The notes under the pieces were generated by a model. That model did no database searches and was not told where the DNA came from. It saw only the letters and a program-made list of their open reading frames with translations. Positions 1 through 11,600 of a stretch of 64,000 nt of DNA are shown here, piece by piece. The stretch spans positions 927,523 to 991,522 of the forward strand of contig NW_006767435.1 in NCBI RefSeq assembly GCF_000264995.1, written 5' to 3'. Each line of letters opens with the position of its first letter. The first letter of the stretch is position 1. Source of the stretch: Punctularia strigosozonata HHB-11173 SS5 (lineage: Eukaryota > Basidiomycota > Agaricomycetes > Corticiales > Punctulariaceae). Made by a program: the position numbers and the translations under genes.

Positions 1-224
1 GCCCATGCATGTACCTTTACTCAATCTGCATATGGTGCTCATCTTTCCAGCCCGAGATGGGTGTACATGGTTGTCATAGCGTGTGCCGTTAACTTTGACC
101 TATGATGAATGTAACCTGCCTTTTAGACAAAGGGGTGTGTACGTGTCCACCAACTAATGTGCATTAGTTATTGTGAGTTGTATTGACATCACCATTAGTG
201 TGTGGTACTGTGAGTTCTACGAAT
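1..224. other. Intergenic, AT-richer sequence
   Basis: I see no gene here. Reading frames are short and broken on both strands. Short motifs such as gtgtg, tagtca and cattagt recur loosely. The same loosely repetitive texture continues from about 444 to 870, where a stretch near 445-505 resembles one near 560-640. This looks like an old, decayed repeat rather than a functional unit. Confidence 0.5.
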
Positions 225-443
225 TAAGATAGGGCTCATTCAGTTTCAACAGGTCCCACGGGTCTTGCTAGTCGAATAAAATATTCTACGTTCAAAATTC
301 ACAGAAATCGCCGCCACAGATTTCAAGATAATGTACATTCAAAGAGAATTGTGGTTTTAGGATTAAAGAGTGTACCCCATAGCGAGTGGAATTCGCTGCG
401 CAGCACTTATCACACCTGTTGAAACTGAATGAGCCCTATCTTA
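225..443. mobile_element. MITE with perfect 30-bp terminal inverted repeats
   Basis: The sequence at 225-254 is the exact reverse complement of 414-443 over 30 bp, and similarity stops abruptly inside both ends. The outermost TA dinucleotides (225-226 and 442-443) are best read as a TA target-site duplication. That leaves an element of about 215 bp at 227-441 beginning AGATAGGGCTCATTCAGTTT. There is no coding capacity, so this is a non-autonomous miniature transposon. A TA target and short inverted ends fit the Tc1/mariner group, but family assignment is inference. The perfect arms suggest recent movement. Confidence 0.85.
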
Positions 444-870
444 CCATGTGTTAGTCACTGTAGTTGATTAGCATGGGCATCAGTTACTGAGCATGTCTTA
501 TCACTCTGACTTTTACCCATGAGCATGCATCAGTTATGGTGTATGGCTCTTCTCATTCCCGTGTGCTAGTCACGGCGACTGATTAGTACATACCTAGCTT
601 TACCAATCAGAATACATCAGTGAGCACAACTTATCGTTTTCTTTAGTTACTGTGACTTATTATCGTACACTCAGTTTGGTATCACTTAGTGTCACTTAAG
701 TATTACACCGACTTCCGTCCTTTAGCGTGCATTTGTTGCTGTAGCTTATGACTGCTACTTCACGGCTCAGGCATGACTGAGACTGGATCTGATCGCACTT
801 TCTTACCGTACACAATTACTGACTCTGATCCAGTGTGGCTCGTTCGATTAATCATGCAGTGATTCATCTG

Positions 871-952
871 CGCGCGAGCAGGATCGAACCCGTGACCTGG
901 GCAAAATCCCGGATCGTCACCATCGACGCGCTAGCCACTTCGCCAAGCGAGC
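871..952 (-). pseudogene. Degenerate tRNA-Ser-like sequence
   Basis: On the minus strand a good A box (TGGCGAAGTGG) and a B-box-like element (GGTTCGATCC) stand at tRNA spacing. A GGG...CCC hairpin between them resembles the long variable arm of serine tRNAs. The stems have decayed: about 5 of 7 acceptor pairs form, and only about 3 of 5 T-stem pairs. No convincing serine anticodon is seen. It is therefore a tRNA pseudogene or the tRNA-derived head of a SINE, not a working tRNA. Compare the intact tRNA-Ser at 57913-58005. Confidence 0.55.
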
Positions 953-1444
953 GTGCTAGTCGCAGTCCGCATGCAAATCTATAATGGAATTACAGGAGCG
1001 TGTGGCTGATGATTAATGTGATGTCATCGCTTATTCGGCCCGTTCACGTGACTCAAGCCCGCCAGCCAATCAGATTGTCTTTTTGACTTTGTCCTCCTCC
1101 TTTATAATAGAAGATACCGGCGATCAACACGCACCGAAAATCTTCATGGAGGCTGGTTCCGTGGTACGTCTGAAAACCACCGGGTTGTTGCCTGGGGCTT
1201 GGAGCCTCGCTCTAAACCGCCATGACCATACGACGGCAGTACGACGTATGCTCGTCCGGAAGCACCATATCATCTGCCCACGTACACGGCCGCAGGGCTC
1301 CATGTCCTTCCGTGTCGCTTTCGCATCACTAATTGAAGGCGATCGATAATCGAATTGCACGATATATGCATGCTGCCGCTACTGCTGCGTGCAATCGGTC
1401 AATGGGCTTAGCGAGACTACGGGCGAATCCGTGCAAGCAAGCCG

Positions 1445-1451
1445 TATAAAA
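1445..1451 (+). promoter_or_regulatory. TATA box of the hydrolase relic
   Basis: TATAAAA lies 37 bp before the ATG at 1488 of the damaged alpha/beta-hydrolase gene. It suggests the promoter survived longer than the coding region. Confidence 0.45.
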
Positions 1452-1487
1452 CAACGAAGCCGTTCCGAGACTTCTCGCTCCCCGGCA

Positions 1488-2004
1488 ATGTCGAACAGCA
1501 TCCCCCACGTGCAAAAGACATTCTCCTTCAAGGAGATCCGAGGCCAGCCATTGCTGCTAGACGTATGGGCAGCGGAGAAGCCCTCTGGTGGACCACGCCC
1601 CGCTACTATTCTACACTTCCATGTCGGCGGGATGGTATGTGCGATCATCCGCCCCTCCCCGCCCGTTTCCTCGTTCGGTGTTCCGATCCTCTTTTTTCCT
1701 AATCCCTTGTTGATACAATACGACAGGTCTCCGGCGATCGCACCATCATCCCACCGTGGCTGGTCCCTGCCACGCTTAGACGCGACTGGGTGGTGAGCTG
1801 CTAAAGAAGGCCCAAGAAGTCGGCGCCGTTATAGAGTTGATTCGCGTTGATGGCGCCGACCACGCATTCGACTACGCGTACCGGGACGTGGAAGGTATGA
1901 AGGGTGATCCACAGGCGCTGGCAGTGCAGAAGACCATCAAGGCATTGGAAAAGTACCTTGGATCAGTGGTGTTACTGACCGATCATATTATGTCCCGGTT
2001 GTGA
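1488..2004 (+). pseudogene. Alpha/beta-hydrolase relic with its centre deleted
   Basis: The first exon (1488-1634, starting MSNSIPHVQKTFSF) ends in ILHFHVGGM, which resembles the oxyanion-hole strand of fungal alpha/beta-hydrolase fold-3 proteins. An intron (1635-1726) leads to SGDRTIIPPWLVPATLRRDW, and this frame stops at 1802-1804. In another frame, the next bases resume at the C-terminal end of the same family: an LLKKAQEVGAV helix, then GADHAFDYAYRD with the catalytic His region, ending at 2004. The central part carrying the GxSxG nucleophile is missing. A normal member is about 300 residues. The simplest reading is an internal deletion that fused the two ends out of frame. I infer no activity. 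Confidence 0.65.
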
Positions 2005-2318
2005 CGGGTGACTTGCCTGAGCTTGCTCAGGTACAGCACCAATCGTATCCGATATCAGGTTTGGTTAGATACTAATATAAGGTTGTGATTTGCGAGAGTA
2101 AAGTTTCACCCGCGTGTCAGGCGGGGCGTAGGGTCGGACAGAGGTCGATAATGGCTCGGGGGAACTCCTGAGAGTCGCCTAGAGATATGTAACATGACCC
2201 AGAGAGAATGGCAAACGAATCAATCCCGAGAGGACGTTGAGTAGTAGATCCTGGGGAAAGCCCGACTGACAAGGTGCTCAGATATCGAGCGAACGCCGCT
2301 GCACGTAGCCTTCAGTAA

Positions 2319-2397
2319 AGCGAGACATGCGTACCGAGACGTGGAAGGCCCGAAAGTGCAGATGAGCATCAAGAAATTGGACAAACACCTGGGATGA
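2319..2397 (+). pseudogene. Second copy of the hydrolase C-terminal tail
   Basis: This short frame reads AYRDVEGPKVQ and then IKKLDKHLG before a stop at 2395-2397. It matches the tail of the relic just upstream (AYRDVEG ... IKALEKYLG), both in protein and in the DNA around tgcgtaccgagacgtggaag. Nothing upstream of the tail is recognisable. It is probably the remnant of a tandem duplicate hydrolase gene, most of which has been lost. Confidence 0.55.
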
Positions 2398-2522
2398 AGT
2401 CCATGACCGTTTCGTATTCCGTGTATGTTATCAAGCGAGCCGGAGTGTACAATATTTGGATGTGCCTTGAGGGCACAACCTCGATACGAAGTTCATTCTC
2501 TACACATGAAACATGCATCGAC

Positions 2523-4061
2523 TTAAACACTTCCAGTACAGTTAAACCCGATCGAACTTGCTACATTGCTGCACAAATAAAGAGCTGGGACGTCACCTCC
2601 ACCAGCCTCTGCTAGGTGAACACCTTCGATGGCAACGTTCTCGCACGGGGCGGCGCCGCTGCATTGTATCTCGGCCACGGTCCCTGACGCAGTGGTCCCG
2701 GTCATGTTTACCCACGACACGTTGGCGATCTTGAGGGTGGATGTGTCGCAGCCGCCTGTCGCGCCTGAGAACGAGGTGCATTGCGTAACTTGTACCGGGT
2801 AGTCGGTGATATTCGCCAATGTCCAGTTTTGCCAGACGACGTTCTGAACGACTGCCGGATCGTAAACAAATCATGGTCACGACAAGTTACTCGCGCATTA
2901 ATGAGAAAGGGGCTTACCGCCCGTTCCACCACCGCCACCATTCGGAGGAAATCCTTGCCGAACACCGGTCCATGTCTTTTTACAGATGGTTCATTTACCG
3001 GCGAAGATCGTTACAGCCATGCTTACTTTTATATAGCCAGTGTACCTTGTGCGGATGGCTTCTATATTCCGAGCAATCACACCATCGATGTACTCGTATA
3101 TGCCTGCGTATTGACCAATGCTGCCCATCGCGACGCCAAGACCGCGGTAGAACGTGCAATCTTCAATGAGGATGTTCGTGGAGTTCGCCTTACACGCGAT
3201 GGAGTCATCGCCGTTGTCAATCGTCCAGCGCCGGAAAGTGATTCGATCTGAAGCGAGGGTGTCCGCGCCGTCTGTGTTGCGTGCCGGATTCTGGTGAACG
3301 CGTTCCCAATCTGCATGAACGGGAATAGCCTGCGAACCCACGCACATGATTATCCGAAGTGCTGTTGACGTAGATATCTTGTAGAAGAACATTCTGAGAC
3401 CACGCTATGGTCATTGTCCTGGAGAAAGCAATTATGAGCATGCCGCCATCCTGGAGCCAAAGTTTGCATACACACCACATCTGACTTTGGACAAACCGAA
3501 GACCTTCAAAAATCGAGTCTCGAGTCTTCCAGATGGTGATAGCATGCGGTCGACCCGGATAGTTGCTCTGCCCTTGGACGAAGTCGTACCACAGTTGACC
3601 GTTTCCATCGAGAGTGCCGGTGCCGTACCCGTTGACGCGTAGACGCTCGCCACCGAAGAACCATGCCGAAGACTGGTTCTGGTAGCCCAACGGAAGGCTC
3701 GTAGCAAGCCAATTCGTGATGTTGGTCCCCCACTGATCGTGCGATCAGAGCGTTCCGCGATGGAGTAAAGTAGCAGGCGACGAACCAGCAAATAGCCATG
3801 CAAGTCGACGGTGCAATCTGATAGGCCAGTAGTGTTCATAACTTGCTCGATGTGAAATGTCTGACTGGGCGGAAACACCACACGTCCGGCGTGTCCGCAC
3901 CTCTGAAACGCCTCGATAACCGCAGCCGAGTCGTCGCCACCATCGCTATCGGGAACCACCGTACAGACACCGGAAACATATCCCGGGTCTTTTGTATGGA
4001 GGACGTGTCCGGAGAGCACGAGGAGAGGTAGAATCAAGGCTGGAATTAAATGGGCTAGCAT
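2523..4061 (-). CDS. Secreted glycoside hydrolase family 28 (exo-polygalacturonase-like)
   Basis: GH28 enzymes are right-handed beta-helix hydrolases that cut pectin galacturonans outside the cell. Six exons splice cleanly (3786-4061, 3476-3732, 3346-3418, 3027-3290, 2918-2975, 2523-2851) into 418 residues, the usual family length. I chose the ATG at 4061 because it starts a strong signal peptide (MLAHLIPALILPLLVLSGHV). Family motifs appear in order: NTDGAD, NGDDSIACK with the catalytic Asp pair, GSIGQYAG in place of the classical GHG, YIKTWTGV in place of RIK, and GFPPNGGGGGTG. Many Asn-X-Ser/Thr sites fit secretion. The GSIG and YIK variants point to an exo-acting or side-chain subgroup rather than an endo-polygalacturonase. 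The exact substrate is inference. Confidence 0.9.
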
Positions 4062-5087
4062 GACTGAGACGTCATGGAGACGACATACGATTCGCCCTTT
4101 CTTATACGACTCGACATCCACAGGGTCAGAGCTTCAGCGTGACGTGCTCGAGACATCAACCCGCAGTAGTGGAGGCTTCGCATGCATCGATGTAGCAGGT
4201 TCATCTTCGAATTCTTCCGCATCAGGGCGGGCCGTTCGAGCACGTTCAGTTGGACACATGCGCACACAGATGATGTTCTATGATTCAAATCTGCGATTCC
4301 GGGCTAACGAGGTGCGCCCTGTAGATCTGTAGTATATTGGTCTCGTGTTCGCATTGAGCAAAGCGATGCAAGCCGGGTGTGATCCAGCTATCGAGGAGGT
4401 AAAGGAGAGGGCCATGTGTTCAAGCCGATTGACGTCTCGTCCCGAAGGTCTTATGAGCCGGCCCTAATGTTTCCCACGCTGCATCACCTACAAAAATTTT
4501 GCTCGCGCATTTCGGTTTCTTTAGAACATACTCGATCGTGCGTGCCCCCCCTGCGTTTTCATGCCGATACGTCGTGCTAACCATGCCTTGCTCTTCACAG
4601 AGGATCTGTTATTCAGTATCTTACCGAGTCTCGCTTGTTTACACAAGCCGCATCCTTCAAATCCACTCGATGAGATTCGCGCCCGCTCGTTATACTGAGA
4701 ACATGTCTGCCTTTCGGCGGACTCGAGGACGTTTGGCTTACCTGAAGCTTGCGCCTTTCGGGGCCATTCTTCGGGTTCGCCAGCGAGCCGGGCGTTTGTC
4801 TGATGGATTCTGCTTCCGGAGGGGATGCAGCTTCGTTATACATGTATATGTACGCTCAATGAAAACTCTCGTTGCATTCATACTGTGATTGTGGATCTTG
4901 TCGCAGCGTTGATGGTGTCGTGCTTTTTTGCTCGAGCGAGTCAAGAATGGTAGGAAGTTACGCCGCATGATCGAGGATGTCGGTTCCCAGACGACCGCTC
5001 ATCCAAATCTCGTCTACTGCGCAAGGAGCTACTGAAAGGGCGATTCCAGACGACCAACGCGACGGAGCTGTGCGACATCAGCTTAGT
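4062..5087. other. Intergenic, no supported gene
   Basis: This is the upstream region of the GH28 gene and the downstream region of the kinase gene. Open frames here are short, without recognisable motifs or plausible splice partners. I see no RNA gene or repeat. Confidence 0.5.
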
Positions 5088-6346
5088 CTACTCGGCTGCA
5101 ATAGGATATGGTATCAAAACGGGATGCGACATCGCATCCTTTGCGCTAAGACGCCGCGACGGGGAGTAGGCCATCATCTCCTCCAGCAAATCCTTGACTT
5201 CGTTTCGAACATCGAACATGCCGACCACGCTCTACGCGCAAGCAGGTCCATTATTCGCCATGAGCTCGGGATGCAGAGGATGTGCTCTTACCTCTACAGT
5301 TGGACCTGTTATCGTCGTCTCCACCTCAGTCGTTGGCGCAAGCCCCATGTCTTGCCGTTCTTCGCTGGTCGGTTCGCCTAATGTTTGTCGGCAAAGCTCA
5401 CCCTGGGCTTCTTCGGTTTCGGCGTACTCCATCAACGGCTCGCCGATGAACATGTTGACCATCAGCAGCGCCAGCGCGAAGACGTCTGTCGTTCCCAAGT
5501 CAGCAAACGTGGGACATCGGGACGATACTTGCGGCGACACACCAACTTTGCACGTATACAGGGTGGATCCGAACAGGGCTTCCGCTGGATGTGGTTGAAA
5601 ATCAGCAATCGAGGGCGGCGGCGTTCGACAGTTCGCGGACGACGTACGTGCCCTCGCGTTCCGGTGCCCGTAGATATGGGTATTCTCCACGCCAGGGTCG
5701 AGGCGCTTCGCGCACCCAAAGTCGCACAGCACCACCCTCCCGCCCTCGGGGAACGCGCCGTGATCGACGTCCACGAGGACGTTCGGGAGCTTGAGGTCGC
5801 GGTGCGCAATGAGCCGCGCGGGGTCGTGCATGTACGCGAGCGCGGAGAGGATCTGGCGCGCGTAGGACAGGACGTGCGGGAGCGGGATCGGCAGCGCGAG
5901 CGACTCGAGCGTGGCGGGAATAACGGGCGTTAGGAGCATGTGGAGATAGCGGGCGATGCTCGGATCGTCCGGGTCGTCGGTGAACCAGAAGGCGTCTAGG
6001 CGGAGGATGTGGGGGTGAAGAAGCAGCGAGTGGACTTCGTGCTCGCGGTGCTGAGTATGATGGATCAGCGAATCGTGAAGAGGCGACAGCGAGGGGCGAA
6101 AGACCGTACCTTGTATCTGACTTCCTGTCTCGATCGCTTCAGAGCCATGATTTTACCGGGAATATTTTGTCCTGCATTGGACGCGGCATCGCCCCAGCCA
6201 AGGATTCTGACGGAGTGAACGGTGCTGAAGCCGCCGTCCGCGATGTAGGCTACCGGCTCGTAGGTAATCGCCACAGGCTTCGGAACGTCCTCTGCACTCC
6301 TCGCAGGCAAGGATGCCGATACAGTGAGGGAACTGCTTTCCGTCAT
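5088..6346 (-). CDS. GSK3-like (CMGC) protein kinase
   Basis: Four exons (6110-6346, 5543-6050, 5292-5485, 5088-5231) join in frame to 360 residues, about the size of a bare kinase domain. Motifs in order: glycine-rich loop YIADGGFSTVHSV, ATP-anchoring Lys in IMALKRS, catalytic loop HRDLKLPNVLVD, CDFGCAKRL, a diverged activation segment ending AEALFGSTLYT, DVFALALLMVNMFIGEPL, and LLEEMMAYSPSRRLSAKDAM near the end. The order and spacing of the last blocks fit GSK3/shaggy kinases. The activation loop departs strongly from GSK3 and the usual APE is AEA, so this is probably a lineage-specific paralogue, not the housekeeping GSK3. The last intron has a GAG|GTAAGA donor. Substrates cannot be told. 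Confidence 0.8.
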
Positions 6347-6634
6347 GGAAGTGTATCCCCTGGCGCATGATTGACCGCACTATATCGGGAAGAGCATGAC
6401 TCAAAAGGTATTTGCCACGTTCAAGCGCAGTCGTTGATAAGGATCCGGATGATACAGTTGGCATCACTACGTTGGCCAGTTACGTGGGTGTCCCAGGATG
6501 GCATTGTGTAAACAGAGCAGAACAGCAAAAACGCACAGGTACTAGTAGCACAAAAACATTTGTACGCGAAAATGCTTCATCGGAAGTCATACGAGCAGCG
6601 CCGGGTAAGAAGCGCGGGAACGCCAACGTTCACA

Positions 6635-7363
6635 TCAATGGCACGCCATGCCTTTGCCGGAAGCACCTCCGGAGAGGACGGCCTCTGGGTCCATGGCAGG
6701 ATTGAAGACGTAGTGGCCGAGAGCAGCTCCCACCACGACAGCGAGGATGAGATAAGCCTGACGTACAAATGAGAAATGTCTCCTGATAGTGTGAAGGAAG
6801 GCTCACGTTGTACGTCATGAAGACTAGCATAAGGAAGAACGACAGGAAGACGGTTGCGCCGTACAGGAAAGATCTGAGAGCACGAGCCGCAGGAGGGATG
6901 GGTGTCCTGTAGACGAGATAGTTTCAGTCATCATAGCGCATATACGGAGAGAGAGTGAGCTAAACACGCACTCCGCCTTTGAAACCCGCCGACCAGTCAG
7001 TAATCCGTCTTCCTCAGCGGCATCCCCGTCGTTCTCAGGGAGCTCTCCACTCACCAATCCTCCCCGACCCTTGCCCTTCGCGGTCATCGAGAGCGCGATG
7101 CGCTTGTCGACCGTCGTCTGGAACATGCGGAGCCATTCGTAGAAGGCGCCCAGCGCGACAATGATAAAGAACGAGAAAACGAAGGCGGTCGTCGTCCGGA
7201 TGTGCCAGCTCCTAAAGACGATGCATGTGTTCTCTATCTGAGTGTTCCTGGAAACCGAACGTCAGCCAGGTCATTGCAACGAGATAGGGATGCGCGAATA
7301 CCAGAGCATATTCATGGAGCATCTGGGCGGCATTGTGTGTCCACTATGATCCCCGTGGTTCAT
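6635..7363 (-). CDS. Ctr-family copper transporter
   Basis: Ctr proteins are trimeric channels that import Cu(I) across the plasma or vacuolar membrane. Four exons (7302-7363, 6972-7247, 6807-6906, 6635-6757) give 186 residues. The N-terminus MNHGDHSGHTMPPRCSMNML is a short Met/His copper-binding tail. The first membrane segment follows IENTCIVFRSWHIRT. After a soluble loop comes the second segment with the family MxxxM filter (FFLMLVFMTYN), then the third with GxxxG (VVVGAALGHYVF). The C-terminus ends MACH, a Cys-His pair of the kind that hands copper to chaperones. The methionine-rich tail is short for a plasma-membrane Ctr. The gene is divergent from the Vps53 gene. Confidence 0.93.
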
Positions 7364-7670
7364 GGTGAAGGAGGTTGATGTCGATGAGAGAGCGTTGCGC
7401 GACCGAACTCTGTCGTAGGTCGCAGTGCACAGTACGCCGGCGGCCAGACGCCTCCAGACGCTCTGCCGGTCCACGTGACTTGGCGGCGCACGGCCGAGAG
7501 AACAGACCCGATGTACACGTGCAAATCAATGCTGGACGCGGCCGTTCTCAGTTGCCAGCCGCGATCTCGGACAAGCTTGGCCTACTTGACTCTTGAGCGT
7601 TTGACGGTTCTAAGGCTCACAAATAACCGTTGCATCTTGAGCGAAGTGTACGGTCTCTGGCAAACCAGAA
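7364..7670. promoter_or_regulatory. Shared divergent promoter region, Ctr and Vps53 genes
   Basis: The Ctr gene starts leftward at 7363 and the Vps53 gene rightward at 7671, so both promoters must lie within about 307 bp. No clear TATA box or copper-responsive element was recognised. Confidence 0.5.
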
Positions 7671-10600
7671 ATGAGTACTGTTGAAAAGGGCGAGCTTCCA
7701 GTTGAATTAGTGGTCTCCATTCACCGCATCTTGGATGGACCGGAGGACACGACTCGGAGCTCTGACCCTTTAGATGCTCTTTCATCGGCTGAGCTCAACC
7801 CTGTCGATGTTCTCAACGAGTACTTTCCGGATGGTCAGTCTCCTGTCTCATACCTCCAGACGCGATTGTAAGATCGAGCGCTGACTGCGAGCCTGTACGG
7901 AATGTAGAAGCATCCCTCGCCCAGCTCGGTGCAGTCCAGGCGCGACTACAGCAGCAAGAAGAAGATGTGCTCCGCGAGATAGACGAGTTGATGGTAGAAT
8001 TGCGACGAGGGCAGGACCCGAATCGCATGCAGCTCATACAGGAGATGATATCCGTAAGTGCGGTATTGTCCGCGTTCCAGTAACGCGTGCCGTCACTCGC
8101 TGACGCCCTTTACTCAACCCCTAGGATCTCCTAGGACAAATGTCTCGCATCCGAGAGAAAGCGACCGAATCCGAGGCCGTTGTCCGTAACATCACTAAAG
8201 ACATACAAGTATTGGATCTGGCCAAGAAGAATCTCATACTTAGTATGACGACGCTCAAACGATTGCAAATGTTAGGTGCGATAATCTTATGGCGTGTCGA
8301 GAAACATTGCTTATCAAGACACCTAGTGAATGCATTGACGCAGCTGGAGGATCTTGTGAAGGAACGGAAGTATGCGGATATCGCGGAAACGCTGTCAGTA
8401 CGTGCCACGATTTCACCTCACATGCTCCTTCTGATGGTGTATATTGCTTTCCTTGACAGGCAGTTAAGCAGATTTCGGCGTCATTCAAGGGCTATACTGC
8501 AGTACCGCATATCGCTCAAATTTGGAGACGCATCCAAGAGTTGCAGGGCCGAATCCGAACTCTGCTGGATGCAGACTTTGATGCCTTGTATGTTCACGTC
8601 ATCTTCGACTAGGGTGTTGCGCTGACAGTTATATGTTGCTCAGCTACATGCAAGATACCTCGCGCCCGGGACAAATGGTCAAGCCCGCGCAGATCGCATC
8701 CGCCTGCTTAGTCGTCGATGTCTTAGGTCCCGATGTTCGCGCGCACTTCGTGGACCGTTATGTGACACTGGAGCTCAAGGATTATCGCCGCATCTTCCGG
8801 ATTTCCCCTGCATCGACCGCTGGAAGCTCCAAAGCCGCTGCCACTTCGGAGGAGAATGAAGCGGCCGGTCTGGACAACATCAGCAGGCGGTTTGCCTGGT
8901 TTAGGCGATTGCTTGCAACTCATGATCAAGAGGTGGCAAGGGTATTTCCACCGGAATGGCATGTTGGGTGGGCATTGGTTACCAGATTCGCGGATATCAC
9001 AAGGTGGGCTGTATACCTGTGGCCTTGAACTGCTCAGGATTGATGCTGATACGACGATCGTGATGTATCGGCAGGGACGACATGGCGACACTGCTTGCCA
9101 AGGGGGAAGCTTCCAAGTCGCTGCCTGTATCGCTTCTACTCGAGACGCTACAGCAGACATTGGAGTTCGAGGCCTCCATGGCAAAGAAGTATGCTACACC
9201 CGTGAGTGACCGTAATCTATACCGCGGCCGCCTCGCTCATCATGCGAAAATGCAGTTCGTCGACATCCTCAAGAGCTCATCTCCGGCTATGACGAAGCCC
9301 GTGATGCCCATTTCCACCGCTTGGGAGGCGCACCTCGGGGTATTCGTGGAAGCGCAGGATAAGCAAGTCACCCCCAGTCCATCTTCATTTCTGCTAAAGC
9401 TAATACTATGTACTATCCTAGGGCTCTTGCGGACATGCTGGCGCCTCATCGTGCATCCTTGAACAAGGGCCCTCCGCGATCTTCTTTGGATGCACCATCA
9501 TCTGGAAGGCCGTCACTGGAGGATGCAGAGGAGACGGAGGCCCGCGTATTACCATCCTCCACCGAGCTATTCTACTTCTATGCACAGAGCCTTGAACAAT
9601 GCGCCAAGTTATCTACCGGGCAACCATTATACGATCTGTGTCAGGTACACAAACGGTGGCTGAGGACTTATGCAGGTACGTACATACCAGATGTTGAATC
9701 CGAACTCACACCTGAGGTTTCGTTCATAGAGGATGTCTTGATTCCGACTATCAAACGGTAAGATTTCTTGCCATCGCTGAATCACGCCTAGAATCTCACT
9801 TGAAACCATATCAGCCCTTTGCCACAAACGAGAAGGTCACTAGATACGCGAATGGACGCGGAACAGCTTAAAACCGCGTGTGTCCTGATTAATACTGCCG
9901 ATTATTGCCAGACAACTGCACTGGAGGTAAGCCTATCACAGCATTGTTCCTTAAATCAACGTCGAACCATGATCGCTTCTAGCTGGAGGAGAAGATCAAG
10001 GAAAAGATTCGGGACGATCTCAAAGAAAAGGTCAGCTTACAAGACGAACGCGACATATTCGTGGGGTACGAGCACCTTCCAGGCTCATAACAGAGAGTGT
10101 CTCACGTCTTCTTTGCCCTGCCCTCGCGGTGTAGAGTCATTTCCGCCACTATTGTGATTCAACTCCGGGAATTGGAAAACGCCTGCGAGGCTGCGTTCTC
10201 GGCCATGGCGCGCACGTCTTGGGGAACCATCAGCCAGGTCAGCGGACCTTCGGCATACGTGGCGGACCTCGAACATGCGATGGAGTCTGTCGCGGCCATC
10301 CTTGAACCCCGCGTAGAGCAAAAGAAGTACCTGAGGAATTTCTTCGACAAGGGCGCCAAGTGCGTACGATCTTGATTCGGGCTGTTAAAGCTGTCTAACA
10401 TGGTCCCAGCCTGATACTGACCCGCTTCACGAATGCGCTCGTGAAGAGTCGACCGCTGAAGGAGATAGGAGCTGAGCAGGTGAGTGACTTGTCATCGCCT
10501 CCGTTGACGGCGGTTGATCGGACCTTTCAGAGCCTCATTGACCTTCAGGCGGTCAAGGCGGCATTGCTGAAGTTGCCCGGTGACCACGCGACTTCCATGT

Positions 10601-11330
10601 ACGTCTCATAGCCCGAGGTATCCGCAGACATTCACCAATGTCTGTCGTGTAGCTACTCCAAGAACGTGACCAGGACCACGACGAACCTTGAGGCGTTACT
10701 GAAAGTCATCGTTACGTCGATCGTAAGCCCGTCTAGTGTTGACTACCTCGCTTCCATGCTCACGCGCGTTTTAGGATCCGGCCGAAGGTTTCATCCTCAA
10801 CTACACCATCCAGATCGGCGACGACTCCTTCTCAAACTTTCAAAAGGCGAGCTTTTATTTTTTCCTGCGCCATTCGTCGCGCATTTTTTGTTTTTTACCG
10901 CAGCTCCTTATACCCAACCGACCGGTTTCTCCCGCAGGTCCTCGACCTCAAAGGGACGCCGAAGACGGACCAGAACCACCTGCTGGACAACTTCGTCGCG
11001 ATCACGAGCACGATGCAGGACCTGCAGCCGACCTCGTTCCTGTCCGCGCTCGACATGAACCCGCCGTCGACGGTCTATCAGGGCTCTTCGCAGGCGGCCG
11101 CCCCGTCGTCGTCGATGACCCCTTCCGGCAGCCGGGTGAACCTCCCGGCGTTGTTGGCCGGGACCGGCGCGGGCGAGGGCATCCTGGCCGCGCTGGGCTC
11201 GCCGCCGCTGAGCGGCCCGCCGACGGGCGACGGCGTGGGAAGAGGCGAGGCGGCGCAGAAGCCGCAGGTGTTCCAGTCGTTGAAGGGCTTTATGCACTTT
11301 GGGCTGCGGAGGGATACGGCTCCCCCCTAA
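7671..11330 (+). CDS. VPS53: Vps53-like subunit of the GARP tethering complex
   Basis: Vps53 is a core subunit of GARP, which tethers endosome-derived vesicles at the trans-Golgi. The start ATG at 7671 gives MSTVEKGELPVELVVSIHRI, then NPVDVLNEYFPD, the conserved Vps53 N-terminal block. Next comes a coiled-coil region (QARLQQQEEDVLREIDELMV and IREKATESEAVVRNITKDIQ), helical-rod blocks such as ACLVVDVLGPDVRAHFVDRY and IFRISPA, and the typical ending VLDLKG...LLDNFVAITSTMQDLQ followed by TSFLSALDMNPP. About a dozen short introns interrupt it. Early exons are 7671-7833, 7908-8053 and 8125 to about 8275. The last approximately 90 residues are low-complexity. Middle exon borders are only approximate. 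Confidence 0.9.
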
Positions 11331-11600
11331 GGGGCGGGAGATGTGCGGACACACGCACTCTCTCTCGATCTCCCCTTGTATACGCCTTTTCTTTTTCGGG
11401 TCTCCTGGATCAATTAATCGAGGAATACGATGTTTTACGCCGCGGGATATTCGTTACATCATGCGTCGAATTTATGGGAGACCGTCGCCCCCGCAATGCG
11501 ATTACATCGTCCGTTACGTTTACGGGCGCGCTTAGGTGGCCCGGGGTAGGCGCTCGATAGGAGCCGTTAAACCCATGCAGGAAGGGATGTCAGGTCATCA
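11331..11600. other. Convergent 3' region between VPS53 and MBIP-like genes
   Basis: This short spacer of 270 bp holds the 3' ends of two converging transcripts. No independent gene is seen. Confidence 0.5.
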
